A stretch of 64,000 nt of DNA, from contig NZ_CP042288.1 of NCBI RefSeq assembly GCF_022559625.1, forward strand, positions 1,450,409 to 1,514,408. Direction: 5' to 3'. Both the position numbers and the translations under genes were made by a program. Shown piece by piece: positions 19,227-27,685 of the stretch (position 1 is the first letter of the stretch; each line of letters opens with the position of its first letter). The DNA is from Aquisalinus flavus (GTDB taxonomy: Bacteria > Pseudomonadota > Alphaproteobacteria > Caulobacterales > Parvularculaceae). The notes below the pieces were generated by a model. That model made no database searches. It was not told the origin of the DNA and worked only from the letters and a program-made list of their open reading frames with translations.

Positions 19227-19514
19227 ATCCCCGTCTCCCTCGACCAGTCTATTCTCTCCCCAAGCCCGGTGAGGACCAGGTGGTGGCGATGGTTGAAAGT
19301 GTAACCTGCACGGACAATCATCGCGTCAGGTTTCCGGTGGCATGAGAGGGTATGCGCAAGCTTCGCATCGTCCGCCGGAACGGTGACCCGGGGTCGCCCC
19401 CGGGCGGGAGAGCTATGCACTTTGGCCCCGCATCGATCACCGCCGTGTGTAGCGAGAGCTATGCCAGTCATTTATTTTTAATTGAGGCGATGGCCGCTAC
19501 ACACGGACCCCCTC
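19227..19514 (+). repeat. Long direct repeat, copy 2 (right of the cargo)
   Basis: The conserved core 19260–19514 matches copy 1 at 14353–14607 with three single-base differences and no indels, same orientation. The flanking sequences after the core are unrelated and I see no target-site duplication. Confidence 0.9.
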
Positions 19515-19561
19515 GTTTGTTTCAACACCGCGAGCATTTCTCGACGGTGCTTTCAGTGTTG

Positions 19562-19709
19562 CCTTTCTTGTCTTCCCGGGGGATGCGCCAGCATCAACCC
19601 GGGATCCATTTTCCAGAGGCCTTGCCGCTGCTGTATCAAGCCGCCTCACCGTCTCTGGAAAATAGGTTCCGGGTTCACCCTGACGGGTGCCCCGGAATGA
19701 CAAGAAAGG
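19562..19709. repeat. Large interrupted palindrome (REP-like element)
   Basis: Two arms of about 57 nt, 19562–19618 and 19653–19709 (CCTTTCTTGTC... with ...GACAAGAAAGG at the outer ends; TTTTCCAGAG with CTCTGGAAAA at the inner ends), imperfectly complementary around a 34-nt spacer. It lies in the gene-free stretch 19515–19865 before the GH5 gene. It resembles long palindromic intergenic repeats of alphaproteobacteria. Confidence 0.85.
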
Positions 19710-19865
19710 ACGTCTCGCAAAGTGCCTGTGTGGCCCATCAAGGCAACCCCGCGTTCCACCCGCCCGCCCCGGCCCCGCCGCCGACATGGCATGACACCGC
19801 TTCCCATCCGCTCCCTGAAATGATAAATATATTTGAAATAATTAATAAGCTTCGGGAGGGGCACC

Positions 19866-21119
19866 ATGCGTATTTCACACCTTCTGGCGGTGCTTGCCGT
19901 CATCATCCTGGCCGGCTGTTCCGGCGGCAGCAGCGGTGGCGGCTCGAGCGTCGCACCGTCACCGGCACCGCCTGCCCCGCCGCCGGCTTCCGGCCCTGCG
20001 GACCCGGCGATCCCGGACTACAATACCAGCCCCGTCGCGCCGGACCCGAACGGCATGGACAGCACGGCTGAGGAAATCGCCGCGCGCATTTCCCTCGGCT
20101 GGAATGCCGGCAACACGATGGAAGCGATCGGCGGCGAGACCGCCTGGGGCAATCCTGAGATCACCCGCGAGCTGATCGCCCTGGTCAAGGCGAGCGGCTT
20201 CGATGCCGTGCGCCTGCCGGTGTCGTGGAACCAGTATGCCGATGCCACCACCGCGGAAATCGACCCCGCCTGGCTCGCCCGCGTGCGCGACGTCGTCCAG
20301 TATTGCATGGACGAGGACATCCCGGTCATCGTCAACATCCACTGGGATGAAGGCTGGCTGGAAGAAAATGTGACCGAGGCTGCAGCCGATGAGGTCGATG
20401 CCCGCCAGAAGGCGCTGTGGCAGCAGATCGCGACCGGCTTGCGCGATTTCGACGAGCGGCTGATGTTCGCCGGCGCCAATGAGCCCAATGTCGAGACCGC
20501 CGCGCAGATGGAAGTGCTGGCGCGCTATCACCAGACCTTCGTCGACGCCGTGCGCGAGACCGGCGGGCGCAATGCCTATCGCACGCTGATCGTCCAGGGG
20601 CCAAGCACCGATATCGAGAAGACGGACAACCTGTGGCGGCAGATGCCCGTCGACAATGCCGTCGACCGGCTGATGGCGGAGGTTCATTTCTACACGCCCT
20701 ATAATTTCACCCTGATGCCAGAGGACCAGAGCTGGGGCGACATGTTCTATTTCTGGGGCGACGGTTTTCACTCGGCGACCAATCCCGGTCGCAATGCCAC
20801 CTATGGCGAGGAGGCGGATGTCGACGCGCTGTTCGCCTCGATGAAGGCCAGGTTCGTCGATCTCGGCATCCCCGTGATCATGGGCGAGTATGCCGCCATG
20901 CGGCGCACCACTCTGACCGGCGACGACCTCGCCCTGCATCTCGCCTCGCGGGCGCATTTTCATGAATATGTGACCCGCGCCGCCCTCGCCAATGGCCTGA
21001 TCCCGTTCTACTGGGACGCCGGCGGCCTCGACAATCACGGCTCGGGCATTTTCGACCGCCGGGCGCTGACGGTCCATGACCGCGAAACGCTGGATGCCCT
21101 GGTGGCCGGCGCGCAATAG
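19866..21119 (+). CDS. Glycoside hydrolase family 5 lipoprotein (cellulase-like)
   Basis: 417 residues. A lipobox (VIILAGC, Cys18) is followed by a Ser/Gly/Pro/Ala linker (about 19–60) and a TIM-barrel GH5 domain (about 65–415). GH5 marks: SLGWNAGNTMEA, the substrate-binding DAVRLPVSW, VIVNIHWDEGW, the acid/base Glu206 in GANEPN, HFYTPYNF, and the nucleophile Glu341 in VIMGEYAA. It probably cleaves a beta-1,4-glucan or mannan at the cell surface; the substrate is not decided by sequence alone. A start-proximal GGGAGGGG-like site lies before the ATG. It stands alone, with its own terminator. Confidence 0.9.
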   Translation: MRISHLLAVLAVIILAGCSGGSSGGGSSVAPSPAPPAPPPASGPADPAIPDYNTSPVAPDPNGMDSTAEEIAARISLGWNAGNTMEAIGGETAWGNPEITRELIALVKASGFDAVRLPVSWNQYADATTAEIDPAWLARVRDVVQYCMDEDIPVIVNIHWDEGWLEENVTEAAADEVDARQKALWQQIATGLRDFDERLMFAGANEPNVETAAQMEVLARYHQTFVDAVRETGGRNAYRTLIVQGPSTDIEKTDNLWRQMPVDNAVDRLMAEVHFYTPYNFTLMPEDQSWGDMFYFWGDGFHSATNPGRNATYGEEADVDALFASMKARFVDLGIPVIMGEYAAMRRTTLTGDDLALHLASRAHFHEYVTRAALANGLIPFYWDAGGLDNHGSGIFDRRALTVHDRETLDALVAGAQ

Positions 21120-21130
21120 TGCACACACTG

Positions 21131-21156
21131 AAAAGGCTCCGGAAACGGAGCTTTTT
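21131..21156 (+). terminator. Intrinsic terminator after the GH5 gene
   Basis: GCTCCG (21136–21141) and CGGAGC (21146–21151) with a GAAA-type loop, flanked by AAAA and TTTTT. It ends the GH5 transcript before the H-NOX operon. Confidence 0.82.
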
Positions 21157-21243
21157 CATGCTTAACAAGCATTAAATAAAAAAATACACTTTTATTCAAT
21201 TTTTTCCCTTCAATAGAAGCGCCTGGACAAACAGGGGCGGACC

Positions 21244-21786
21244 ATGAAGGGTGTTGTTTTTGTAGAGCTGTTCGAGTTCGTCGAGCAAAACTACGATGTT
21301 TTTTTTCTGCAGGATCTGATCGAGGCGGCCGACCTGCCCTCGGGCGGGGTCTATACGGCGGTCGGCACCTATCCGGGCTGCGAGATGGCGCGCCTCGCGG
21401 CGGCCTTCGCGCAGAAGACCGGGCTGTCCGTGCCCGAGATCATGAAGAAATTCGGGCACCATCTGTTCGGCCGGTTCGTGGTCAACTATCCGGCCTTCTT
21501 CGAAGGCGGCCAGGATGCCCTTTCCTTCCTCGCCTCGATCGAGGGGTATATTCATCGGGAGGTTTACAAGCTCTATCCCGATGCGGAACTGCCGCGCTTC
21601 GAGATCCGTGACCAGACCGCCGACGGCATGGCGCTCATCTACAATTCCACGCGCCATCTCGGTGATCTCTGCGAAGGGCTCATTCTCGGCTGTCTCGATC
21701 ATTTCGGCGAAGCGTTCACGCTGACGCGCACGACCCTCAGGGCTGACGACGTCTCGTCCATCCAGTTCGATCTGCGCAGGGCGTAG
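21244..21786 (+). CDS. H-NOX heme domain protein (NO sensor)
   Basis: 180 residues, the length of a stand-alone H-NOX. Signatures: MKGVVFVELFEFVEQNY at the start, GVYTAVGTYP, the proximal heme ligand His104 in YIHREVYKLYP, and the propionate-binding Y-x-S-x-R motif (Tyr133, Ser135, Arg137 in IYNSTRHL). H-NOX proteins bind NO (or O2) at heme and switch a partner enzyme. The next gene starts 2 nt after its stop and is a soluble histidine kinase, the usual HnoX/HnoK pairing. The upstream 80 nt are AT-rich and should contain the operon promoter. Confidence 0.95.
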   Translation: MKGVVFVELFEFVEQNYDVFFLQDLIEAADLPSGGVYTAVGTYPGCEMARLAAAFAQKTGLSVPEIMKKFGHHLFGRFVVNYPAFFEGGQDALSFLASIEGYIHREVYKLYPDAELPRFEIRDQTADGMALIYNSTRHLGDLCEGLILGCLDHFGEAFTLTRTTLRADDVSSIQFDLRRA

Positions 21787-21788
21787 TC

Positions 21789-23159
21789 GTGAGCGATCTC
21801 GTCGAAAAGATGAACGCGATCATCGCGCGGGAGCGGGCAAGCCGGAAGCAGGCAGAGTCCCTGCTGGAAACGAAGAGCCTCGAGCTCTTCGAGAACAACC
21901 GGCAGCTGCAGGCATCGCAGGCCAGGCTCGAATACTCGATTTCGGTCCTCTCCGAGATCATGAACCACGCTCCGGACGGCGTCATCCTGTGTACCGACGA
22001 TTTCAAGATCCATATCTGCAACCGGCATTCCTGCGAATTGACCGGCCACGCCCACGACTTGCTGATCAACCAGCCGGTCGACAAGCTGGTGCACAATATC
22101 AGCCTGATGTTGAACAGGACGAAAAGCGGCAATTTCACCTTCGCCCGCCAGCGGCTGACCCGAGCCGACGGGGATATCCGGATCGTGGATATCAAGGGAT
22201 ACAAGGGCCCGATCGGCCAGGAATGCCACTACGTCCTGATGGTCCAGGACATCACCGAAAAGCTGCATGAAGAACAGCAGCACTCGAAGATGGCAAGCCA
22301 GCTCGAAGAGGCCAGGCGGCTCGAGGCAATCGGCGCCCTGTCCAGCGGGATCGCCCATGAGATCAATACACCGATCCAGTTCATCGGCGACAATATCGAC
22401 TATCTGGGCGACGCCATGCAGTTGATCAACCAGTCCTACCAGAGATATGAAAAGCTGCGCGCCGAGGTCTGGGGCATCGAGCCGCTGCGCGATCTCGTGG
22501 CAGAAATCGACACGTTCAACGCCTCGGTCGACCTCCCCACCATGATCCGGGAAATTCGGGCCTCACTGGACGATGCCCGCGCCGGCATCCGGCAGGTGCG
22601 CGATATCGTCAGGCTCATGAAGGAATTCGCCCATCCGGGAACCGGCCAGAAGGATCCGGTCAACCTCAACGAACTCATCGGCAATGTCGTCACGATCAGC
22701 CGCAACCAGCAGAAAAATATTGCGACGATCAGCCTCCAGCTGGACGAGACCCTGCCGCAGGTTCCGTGCCGGCGCAGCCAGATCCAGCAGGCCCTCCTGA
22801 ATCTCGTGCTCAACGCCATCGACGCCGTTGCCGAAACGCAATCCGGATCGGGCGAGATCGCCATCCGCACCTGTCACGACGATGAGCAGGTGCATCTGTT
22901 CATTTCCGATACCGGCAACGGTATCCCGCCTGCCCTGAGAGAACGGGTATTTGATCCGTTCTTCACGACGAAACCGGTCGGCAAGGGCACGGGCCAGGGG
23001 CTCGCTCTGGCGCAAGACTATATCGTCACCGGTCACCAGGGCCGTCTGAGCCTTGTCGAGATCGAAGGTTACGCCACGACTTTTCGCATAAGCCTGCCGC
23101 TACGGGCTCCCGACATGAATTTATCCGATCAAGAGGTGGAACATGACTTTGTCAGCTGA
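21789..23159 (+). CDS. PAS-domain histidine kinase partner of H-NOX
   Basis: 456 residues from the GTG at 21789. A coiled-coil N-terminus (about 1–45) leads to a PAS domain (about 50–160, MNHAPDGVILCTDDFKIHIC), the DHp region with His190 (SSGIAHEINTPIQF) and an HATPase domain (LNLVLNAIDAV, DTGNGIP, GKGTGQGLAL). No membrane segment, so it is cytosolic, as H-NOX-linked kinases are. It probably autophosphorylates when H-NOX is NO-free and is inhibited by NO-bound H-NOX (family knowledge). Its 3' end overlaps the next gene by 17 nt. Confidence 0.92.
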   Translation: MSDLVEKMNAIIARERASRKQAESLLETKSLELFENNRQLQASQARLEYSISVLSEIMNHAPDGVILCTDDFKIHICNRHSCELTGHAHDLLINQPVDKLVHNISLMLNRTKSGNFTFARQRLTRADGDIRIVDIKGYKGPIGQECHYVLMVQDITEKLHEEQQHSKMASQLEEARRLEAIGALSSGIAHEINTPIQFIGDNIDYLGDAMQLINQSYQRYEKLRAEVWGIEPLRDLVAEIDTFNASVDLPTMIREIRASLDDARAGIRQVRDIVRLMKEFAHPGTGQKDPVNLNELIGNVVTISRNQQKNIATISLQLDETLPQVPCRRSQIQQALLNLVLNAIDAVAETQSGSGEIAIRTCHDDEQVHLFISDTGNGIPPALRERVFDPFFTTKPVGKGTGQGLALAQDYIVTGHQGRLSLVEIEGYATTFRISLPLRAPDMNLSDQEVEHDFVS

Positions 23160-24279
23160 AAAAATACTGCTCGTCGATGACGAGCCGAGACTGCTCACGG
23201 CGTTGAAGCGGCGATTGTCGACGGAGTTCGTCGTCGAAACGGCGCTGAACGGCAACGAGGCGCTAGCAATCCTGGAAAATGATGACCAGATCGCTCTCAT
23301 CATCGCAGATATGCAGATGCCTGGCATGAACGGCATTGAGCTGCTTCAACAGGTGCGCAGGAGATGGCCCGAGGTGCGTCGTGTCATGCTGACGGGAAAC
23401 TCGGACCAGGACACCGCCATGGCCGCGATCAATGATGGTCACGTTATGCGCTTCCTGCGAAAGCCAACGGAGTTTGTCGAACTGCGCCGGGCCATCAATC
23501 ACGCGCTGGATGATTATAGCTTTGCAAGAGGTGGCGACGAAACGGCAACGGCCGAGAAGCCGGACGAAAAAGCCCGCAAGGCCTTCATGTCGATCATTAG
23601 CCACGAATTGCGCACGCCGCTCACCCACATCATTGGCCTGTCCAGTATCCTTCAGGAAATGGTCGCGGCCGGCCAAACCGATCTGTCAGAGGCCTATCTG
23701 GGGCACATCCGCACCAGCGGCGAGGAGTTGCTGTCGCTGTTAAATCGCGTGTTGTTCTACACACGGATTATCTCAAGCACGGTGCATGAACCGCTGGTCG
23801 CTGTATCGGTCGCAGCCTGCCTGAAGGATGCGATCCAGCCCTATCGCGGGGAAATCGCGAAACGGAATATCAGCCTGTCGATCGATTGCCAGCACGACGG
23901 CGTTACGTTCCTCGCGCGTGCGGATGAGGTGGTGATGGCGTTGCGGGAGATTATCTCCAACGCCGTCAAGTTCAATCGCAACGGCGGACATATATCCGTG
24001 ATCGTGCACGAGGACGAGACCAATGTATCGTTGAGGATAGCAGACACCGGCGTCGGGATGCCCGAAAGCACGGTCGCGCGGGCGATGGAGCCATTCCGCC
24101 AGGGTGACGAAGAATTGAGCCGCCAGTTCGAGGGCATCGGCATGGGCTTGTCACTGGCCCATGCCATCGCGAACCTGAATAACGGTCAGTTAACGGTGCA
24201 GAGCGTGCACGGAGAAGGTACGACAGTCGTTATCACACTGGAACGCGCCCGCGCAGCAAGGCAGACGGCCGCCGCGTAG
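23143..24279 (+). CDS. Hybrid protein: receiver domain followed by histidine kinase
   Basis: 378 residues with reversed order: an N-terminal receiver (about 5–120; acidic pair DDE 12–14, phospho-acceptor Asp56 in LIIADMQMPG, Lys in FLRKPTE) then DHp with His154 (IISHELRTPLTH) and HATPase (about 260–370; IISNAVKFNRNG, DTGVGMP, GIGMGLSLAH). The receiver is of the type often found in HD-GYP or RpfG-like regulators. It overlaps the H-NOX kinase gene by 17 nt and most likely accepts phosphate from it, then acts as a second kinase; no dedicated output regulator is present in the operon. It converges on nusG with only 3 nt between the stop codons. Confidence 0.9.
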   Translation: MTLSAEKILLVDDEPRLLTALKRRLSTEFVVETALNGNEALAILENDDQIALIIADMQMPGMNGIELLQQVRRRWPEVRRVMLTGNSDQDTAMAAINDGHVMRFLRKPTEFVELRRAINHALDDYSFARGGDETATAEKPDEKARKAFMSIISHELRTPLTHIIGLSSILQEMVAAGQTDLSEAYLGHIRTSGEELLSLLNRVLFYTRIISSTVHEPLVAVSVAACLKDAIQPYRGEIAKRNISLSIDCQHDGVTFLARADEVVMALREIISNAVKFNRNGGHISVIVHEDETNVSLRIADTGVGMPESTVARAMEPFRQGDEELSRQFEGIGMGLSLAHAIANLNNGQLTVQSVHGEGTTVVITLERARAARQTAAA

Positions 24280-24282
24280 CGA

Positions 24283-24816
24283 TCAACTGCCCTTTTCGAC
24301 CTGGGCGTATTCCAGCTCGACCGGGGTGGCGCGGCCGAAGATCGAAACGGCGACCTTCAGGCGGGCATTGTCCTCGTCGACTTCCTCGACGACGCCGGAG
24401 AAGGACGCGAACGGGCCGTCGGTGACGCGGACATTCTCGCCGACCTCGAACAGGATCGTCGGACGCGGACGCTCGACACCCTCTTCCATGACGCCGAGGA
24501 TCCGGTCGACTTCCTTCTGGCTGACCGGCAGCGGTTTCTTTCCGGTGCCGAGAAAGCCGGTGACTTTCGGCGTGTCATTGACGAGGTGATAGGTGTCATC
24601 ATTGAGGACCATCTTGACCAGGACATAGCCGGGGAAATAGCGGCGCTCGGTATTGATCTTGCGGCCCCGGCGCACTTCGACCACTTCCTCGGTCGGCACC
24701 AGGACTTCCTCGATATACTGCTCCAGCCCCTTCTCGGCAGCCGACATCTTGATTGACTCAGCGACCTTCTTCTCGAAGTTCGAATAGGCGTGAACGATGT
24801 ACCATTTATGTGCCAC
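24283..24816 (-). CDS. nusG: Transcription termination/antitermination factor NusG
   Basis: 177 residues, the normal length. An NGN domain at the N-terminus (AHKWYIVHAYSNFEKKVAES, RYFPGYVLVKMVLNDDTYHL) and a C-terminal KOW domain (GENVRVTDGPFASFSGVVEE). It binds RNA polymerase and couples it to Rho or to ribosomal S10. It follows secE by 21 nt. The gene usually downstream, rplK, is 12.7 kb away; instead the stop codon of a convergent hybrid kinase is 3 nt from its own, with no terminator between them. Confidence 0.98.
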   Translation of the reverse strand: MAHKWYIVHAYSNFEKKVAESIKMSAAEKGLEQYIEEVLVPTEEVVEVRRGRKINTERRYFPGYVLVKMVLNDDTYHLVNDTPKVTGFLGTGKKPLPVSQKEVDRILGVMEEGVERPRPTILFEVGENVRVTDGPFASFSGVVEEVDEDNARLKVAVSIFGRATPVELEYAQVEKGS

Positions 24817-24837
24817 GGGCTTGATCCTGACTATTGG

Positions 24838-25134
24838 TTAGAGGCCGAGAATGAACTGGACGACGATGCGCAGCAGCTGATCGACCAGCAGGAAGAACAG
24901 CGACATGATCACGACCATGATCAGCACCATGATCGTTGAGGCAAACGTCTCGTTGCGAGAGGTCCAGGTGACCTTCTTGCCTTCGCTGATGACCTGATTC
25001 CAGAACTGGACCGGACCGACGGACTTTTTCTTGGGCGCGTTTTCCTGCGTCACCTTGATATCCGGATCGCGTTCGCGGCCCCTGTTGGATTTGCCTGATG
25101 ACGACTTGGTCGATTTGCCTGGTTTCTTGGCCAT
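24838..25134 (-). CDS. secE: Preprotein translocase subunit SecE
   Basis: 98 residues from ATG 25134 (MAKKPGKSTKSSS); an ATG at 25158 would add 8 residues. The C-terminal 60 residues are the SecE core: amphipathic QFWNQVISEGKKVTWTSRNE and one membrane segment (TIMVLIMVVIMSLFFLLVDQ). The N-terminal 40 residues are a Lys/Ser/Arg-rich extension longer than the usual alphaproteobacterial SecE. It forms SecYEG with SecY and SecG. It keeps the secE–nusG order, but trnW, normally next upstream, is 2.3 kb away. Confidence 0.95.
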   Translation of the reverse strand: MAKKPGKSTKSSSGKSNRGRERDPDIKVTQENAPKKKSVGPVQFWNQVISEGKKVTWTSRNETFASTIMVLIMVVIMSLFFLLVDQLLRIVVQFILGL

Positions 25135-25276
25135 GTTTCCTGTCCAGCGTTGCGTCATTGAAAGATACGGTTTGATAGTGCCCTTACAAGGGTTTTGGCC
25201 GATCTTTCCTTTTGGGAGATGCGCTTCAATCGGTCATCTCAAACGATCTGTCAAGCGCATTCCGCTCACCCGCCCC

Positions 25277-27052
25277 TTAACCGGGCGGCATGGCCTCGTC
25301 ACCGAGGCCATGCATCGTGCGGCTGCCAGGCACACGGATATCCTCGACCAGGTCCTGGATTTCCTGCGACGGTGCCGGCGTCAGAAGAGCCGTGACAATC
25401 CCCGCGATCAGCGCCAGCCACATGAACAGGAAGCCAATCCCCTCCGGCGAGATGCCGAACAGGTACTGGTCCGGGGTGCCGCCACCGAACTTGAAGAAAT
25501 AGATATAGCCGAACGTGGTGATTAGACCTGTCAGCATGGCGACGATAGCGCCTTCCCTGTTCATGCGCTTCCAGAAGATGCCGAGGAAGATGACAGGAAA
25601 CAGCGAGGCCGCTGCCAGCCCGAAGGCGAAGGCGACCACCTGCGCGACGAAGCCGAGCCTGTCGGCGAAGAGCCCGACAAGGCCAGCGGCGAACACGGCC
25701 CCGGCAGCCGCGACACGGGCGATCCTGAGTTCGGTCGTGTCGCTCATCCCCTTGAACAGGGTGCGCCGGCAAAGGTCGTGACTGACGGCGGAGGAGATGA
25801 CCATCAGCAGGCCTGCCGCCGTGGACAGCGCTGCCGCCATGCCGCCGGCGACGACAAGGCCAATGACCCAGCCTGGCAGACGGGCAATTTCCGGATTAGC
25901 CAGCACGAAGATGTCGTTATTGGCGACGACTTCGTTCTCCAGCCCGTCCGGTGCATCAGGCCCGCGGATCTGCATGCGGCCGTCTCCGTTCTTGTCTTCA
26001 AAGGAAACAAGCCCCGTCGGCTCCCAATGCTTGAACCATTCAGGCACGACCTTGCCGCCATCGGCCTCGATCGCCACTGTGCGCGCCGCGTAGTCTTCCT
26101 CGCCGACATAGGTCGCCTCGTTGACGGTATCGATGAAATTCAGCCGGGCAAAGGCGCCGACCGCCGGGGCCGTCGTGTAGAGAAGAGCGATGAACAGGAG
26201 CGCCCAGCCGGCGGAAATGCGCGCGGCCTTGGCACTCTTGACAGTGAAGAACCGCACGATCACATGCGGCAGGCCGGCGGTACCAAACATCAGCGCCGCG
26301 GTGATGCAGAAGATGTCGATCATCGTCTTGTTGGTCGAGGTATATTCGGCAAAACCGAGATCGGTAAGTACGCCGTTGAGTTTCGCCAGCATCGAGATAT
26401 CCTCGCCGCGCACATCCGAGATAAACCCGAGCTGCGGGAACGCATTGCCGGTGATCGTCAGGGAGATGAAGATTGCGGGGACCGTATAGGCGAAGATCAT
26501 GACACAGTACTGGGCGACCTGGGTATAGGTAACGCCCTTCATGCCACCGAGCACGGCATAGAAGAAAACGACGACCATGCCGATGACGATGCCCCATTCG
26601 AACGGAATGCCGAGGAAGCCGGAAAAGGCAACGCCGACGCCCTTCATCTGCCCCGCTATATACGTGAAGGAGACGAACAACGCACAGACGACGGCAACGA
26701 CACGGGCGAAGGTCGAGTAATACCGGTCGCCGACAAAATCCGGCACGGTGAACTTGCCGAATTCGCGCAAGTAAGGTGCCAGCAGCATGGCCAGCAGCAC
26801 ATAGCCGCCGGTCCAGCCCATCAGATAGACCGATCCGCCATAGCCGAGAAAGGCAATCAGCCCCGCCATCGACAGGAACGAAGCCGCCGACATCCAGTCC
26901 GCCGCAGTCGCCATGCCATTCAGCGTGGGATGGACATCATGCCCTGCGACATAAAACTCATTGGTCGATCCTGCCCGGGCCCAGATCGCGATACCGACAT
27001 ACAGGGCGAATGAAAGCCCGACGAAGAGATAGCTCCAGAATGTCTGATCCAT
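25277..27052 (-). CDS. Sodium:solute symporter (VC_2705 / acetate-type subfamily)
   Basis: 591 residues with about 13 membrane segments of the SSS (LeuT-fold) family. Visible marks: AGHDVHPTLNGMATAADWMS, FLGYGGSVYLMGWTGGYV, TVPDFVGDRYYS, YTQVAQYCVMIFAYTVPAIF, TAGLPHVIVRFFTV. A long hydrophilic loop (about 325–385) carries a DKNGDGRM calcium-like motif, a hallmark of this two-component symporter subfamily. It works with the small DUF4212 subunit coded 4 nt upstream. Likely substrate: a short monocarboxylate such as acetate or lactate (family inference). It lies between trnW and secE. Confidence 0.9.
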   Translation of the reverse strand: MDQTFWSYLFVGLSFALYVGIAIWARAGSTNEFYVAGHDVHPTLNGMATAADWMSAASFLSMAGLIAFLGYGGSVYLMGWTGGYVLLAMLLAPYLREFGKFTVPDFVGDRYYSTFARVVAVVCALFVSFTYIAGQMKGVGVAFSGFLGIPFEWGIVIGMVVVFFYAVLGGMKGVTYTQVAQYCVMIFAYTVPAIFISLTITGNAFPQLGFISDVRGEDISMLAKLNGVLTDLGFAEYTSTNKTMIDIFCITAALMFGTAGLPHVIVRFFTVKSAKAARISAGWALLFIALLYTTAPAVGAFARLNFIDTVNEATYVGEEDYAARTVAIEADGGKVVPEWFKHWEPTGLVSFEDKNGDGRMQIRGPDAPDGLENEVVANNDIFVLANPEIARLPGWVIGLVVAGGMAAALSTAAGLLMVISSAVSHDLCRRTLFKGMSDTTELRIARVAAAGAVFAAGLVGLFADRLGFVAQVVAFAFGLAAASLFPVIFLGIFWKRMNREGAIVAMLTGLITTFGYIYFFKFGGGTPDQYLFGISPEGIGFLFMWLALIAGIVTALLTPAPSQEIQDLVEDIRVPGSRTMHGLGDEAMPPG

Positions 27053-27056
27053 GGCT

Positions 27057-27341
27057 CTATCCCTTGATGCCGTATTTGCGCGAAATGCGGTTCATGCCGA
27101 TGCAATAGATGAAGATCAGTACAACGAAGACATAGATCGCTCCCTGCTGTGCGAACCAGAAGCCGAGCGGTGCGCCGCCGATAGAGAATCGATCGAGAAA
27201 ATCGCGAAACAGGATGCCAGCGCCGAACGAAACGATGAACCAGATCGCCAGCAGGGACAGCGTGAGCGTCAGGGTCGCTCGCCAATAGGCCGAGTTATCG
27301 GGGCGCGAGCCACCGTTGACGGGCTTTTCCGTTTCAGACAT
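27057..27341 (-). CDS. DUF4212 small subunit of the sodium:solute symporter
   Basis: 94 residues with two membrane segments (LTLTLSLLAIWFIVSFGAGI and AIYVFVVLIFIYCIGMNRIS) joined by the conserved DRFSIGGAPLGFWFAQQG, which defines the family. It precedes the large symporter gene by 4 nt, the constant arrangement for this pair. It may help sodium or substrate gating; its detailed function is unknown in the family. Confidence 0.93.
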   Translation of the reverse strand: MSETEKPVNGGSRPDNSAYWRATLTLTLSLLAIWFIVSFGAGILFRDFLDRFSIGGAPLGFWFAQQGAIYVFVVLIFIYCIGMNRISRKYGIKG

Positions 27342-27461
27342 GTCATTACCTCCCGGATGCGCCTGTTAGCGCTTGTCATTTTTTGCAAGCGTAACCCTAA
27401 CTCGCTGTAAGACAAATAGTTTTTCGGGAGGTTTTCTCTTGCCGGGCCGAATTGCCGAAAA

Positions 27462-27537
27462 TGGCAGGGGCAGCAGGATTCGAACCCGCGACCCTCGGTT
27501 TTGGAGACCGATGCTCTACCAGCTGAGCTATACCCCT
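27462..27537 (-). tRNA. trnW: tRNA-Trp (CCA anticodon)
   Basis: The cloverleaf reads directly on the minus strand: acceptor AGGGGTA with TGCCCCT, D arm GCTC...GAGC, anticodon stem TCGGT/ACCGA around loop CTCCAAA (anticodon CCA), T arm GCGGG-TTCGAAT-CCTGC, discriminator G, then an encoded 3' CCA (27464–27462). In many alphaproteobacteria this gene sits directly before secE. Confidence 0.97.
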
Positions 27538-27623
27538 ATCGGTCCCGGCACAGGGAAAGCTTCTGATACAGAAGCCACCCGCAAATCGCAATCCCGTTTT
27601 TCGCCGCCTCGTCCAGATAGCAA

Positions 27624-27657
27624 AAAAAACGGCCGGACGCTATGCCGGCCGTTTTTT
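27624..27657. terminator. Bidirectional intrinsic terminator
   Basis: ACGGCCGG (27629–27636) and CCGGCCGT (27645–27652) with an 8-nt loop, an A run on the left and a TTTTTT run on the right. It ends the minus-strand lipoprotein transcript just before the trnW promoter region and can act in both directions. Confidence 0.88.
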
Positions 27658-27685
27658 CCCTCTGATGGCCTTGGCCGGCGTTTTT

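Noticed and set aside
14320..19514. Composite transposon
   Set aside because: No transposase, no terminal inverted repeats at the outer ends and no target-site duplication were visible, so only a direct-repeat-bounded block is claimed.
27397..27591. Minus-strand open frame over tRNA-Trp
   Set aside because: It overlaps the complete tRNA gene and has no ribosome site or family signs.
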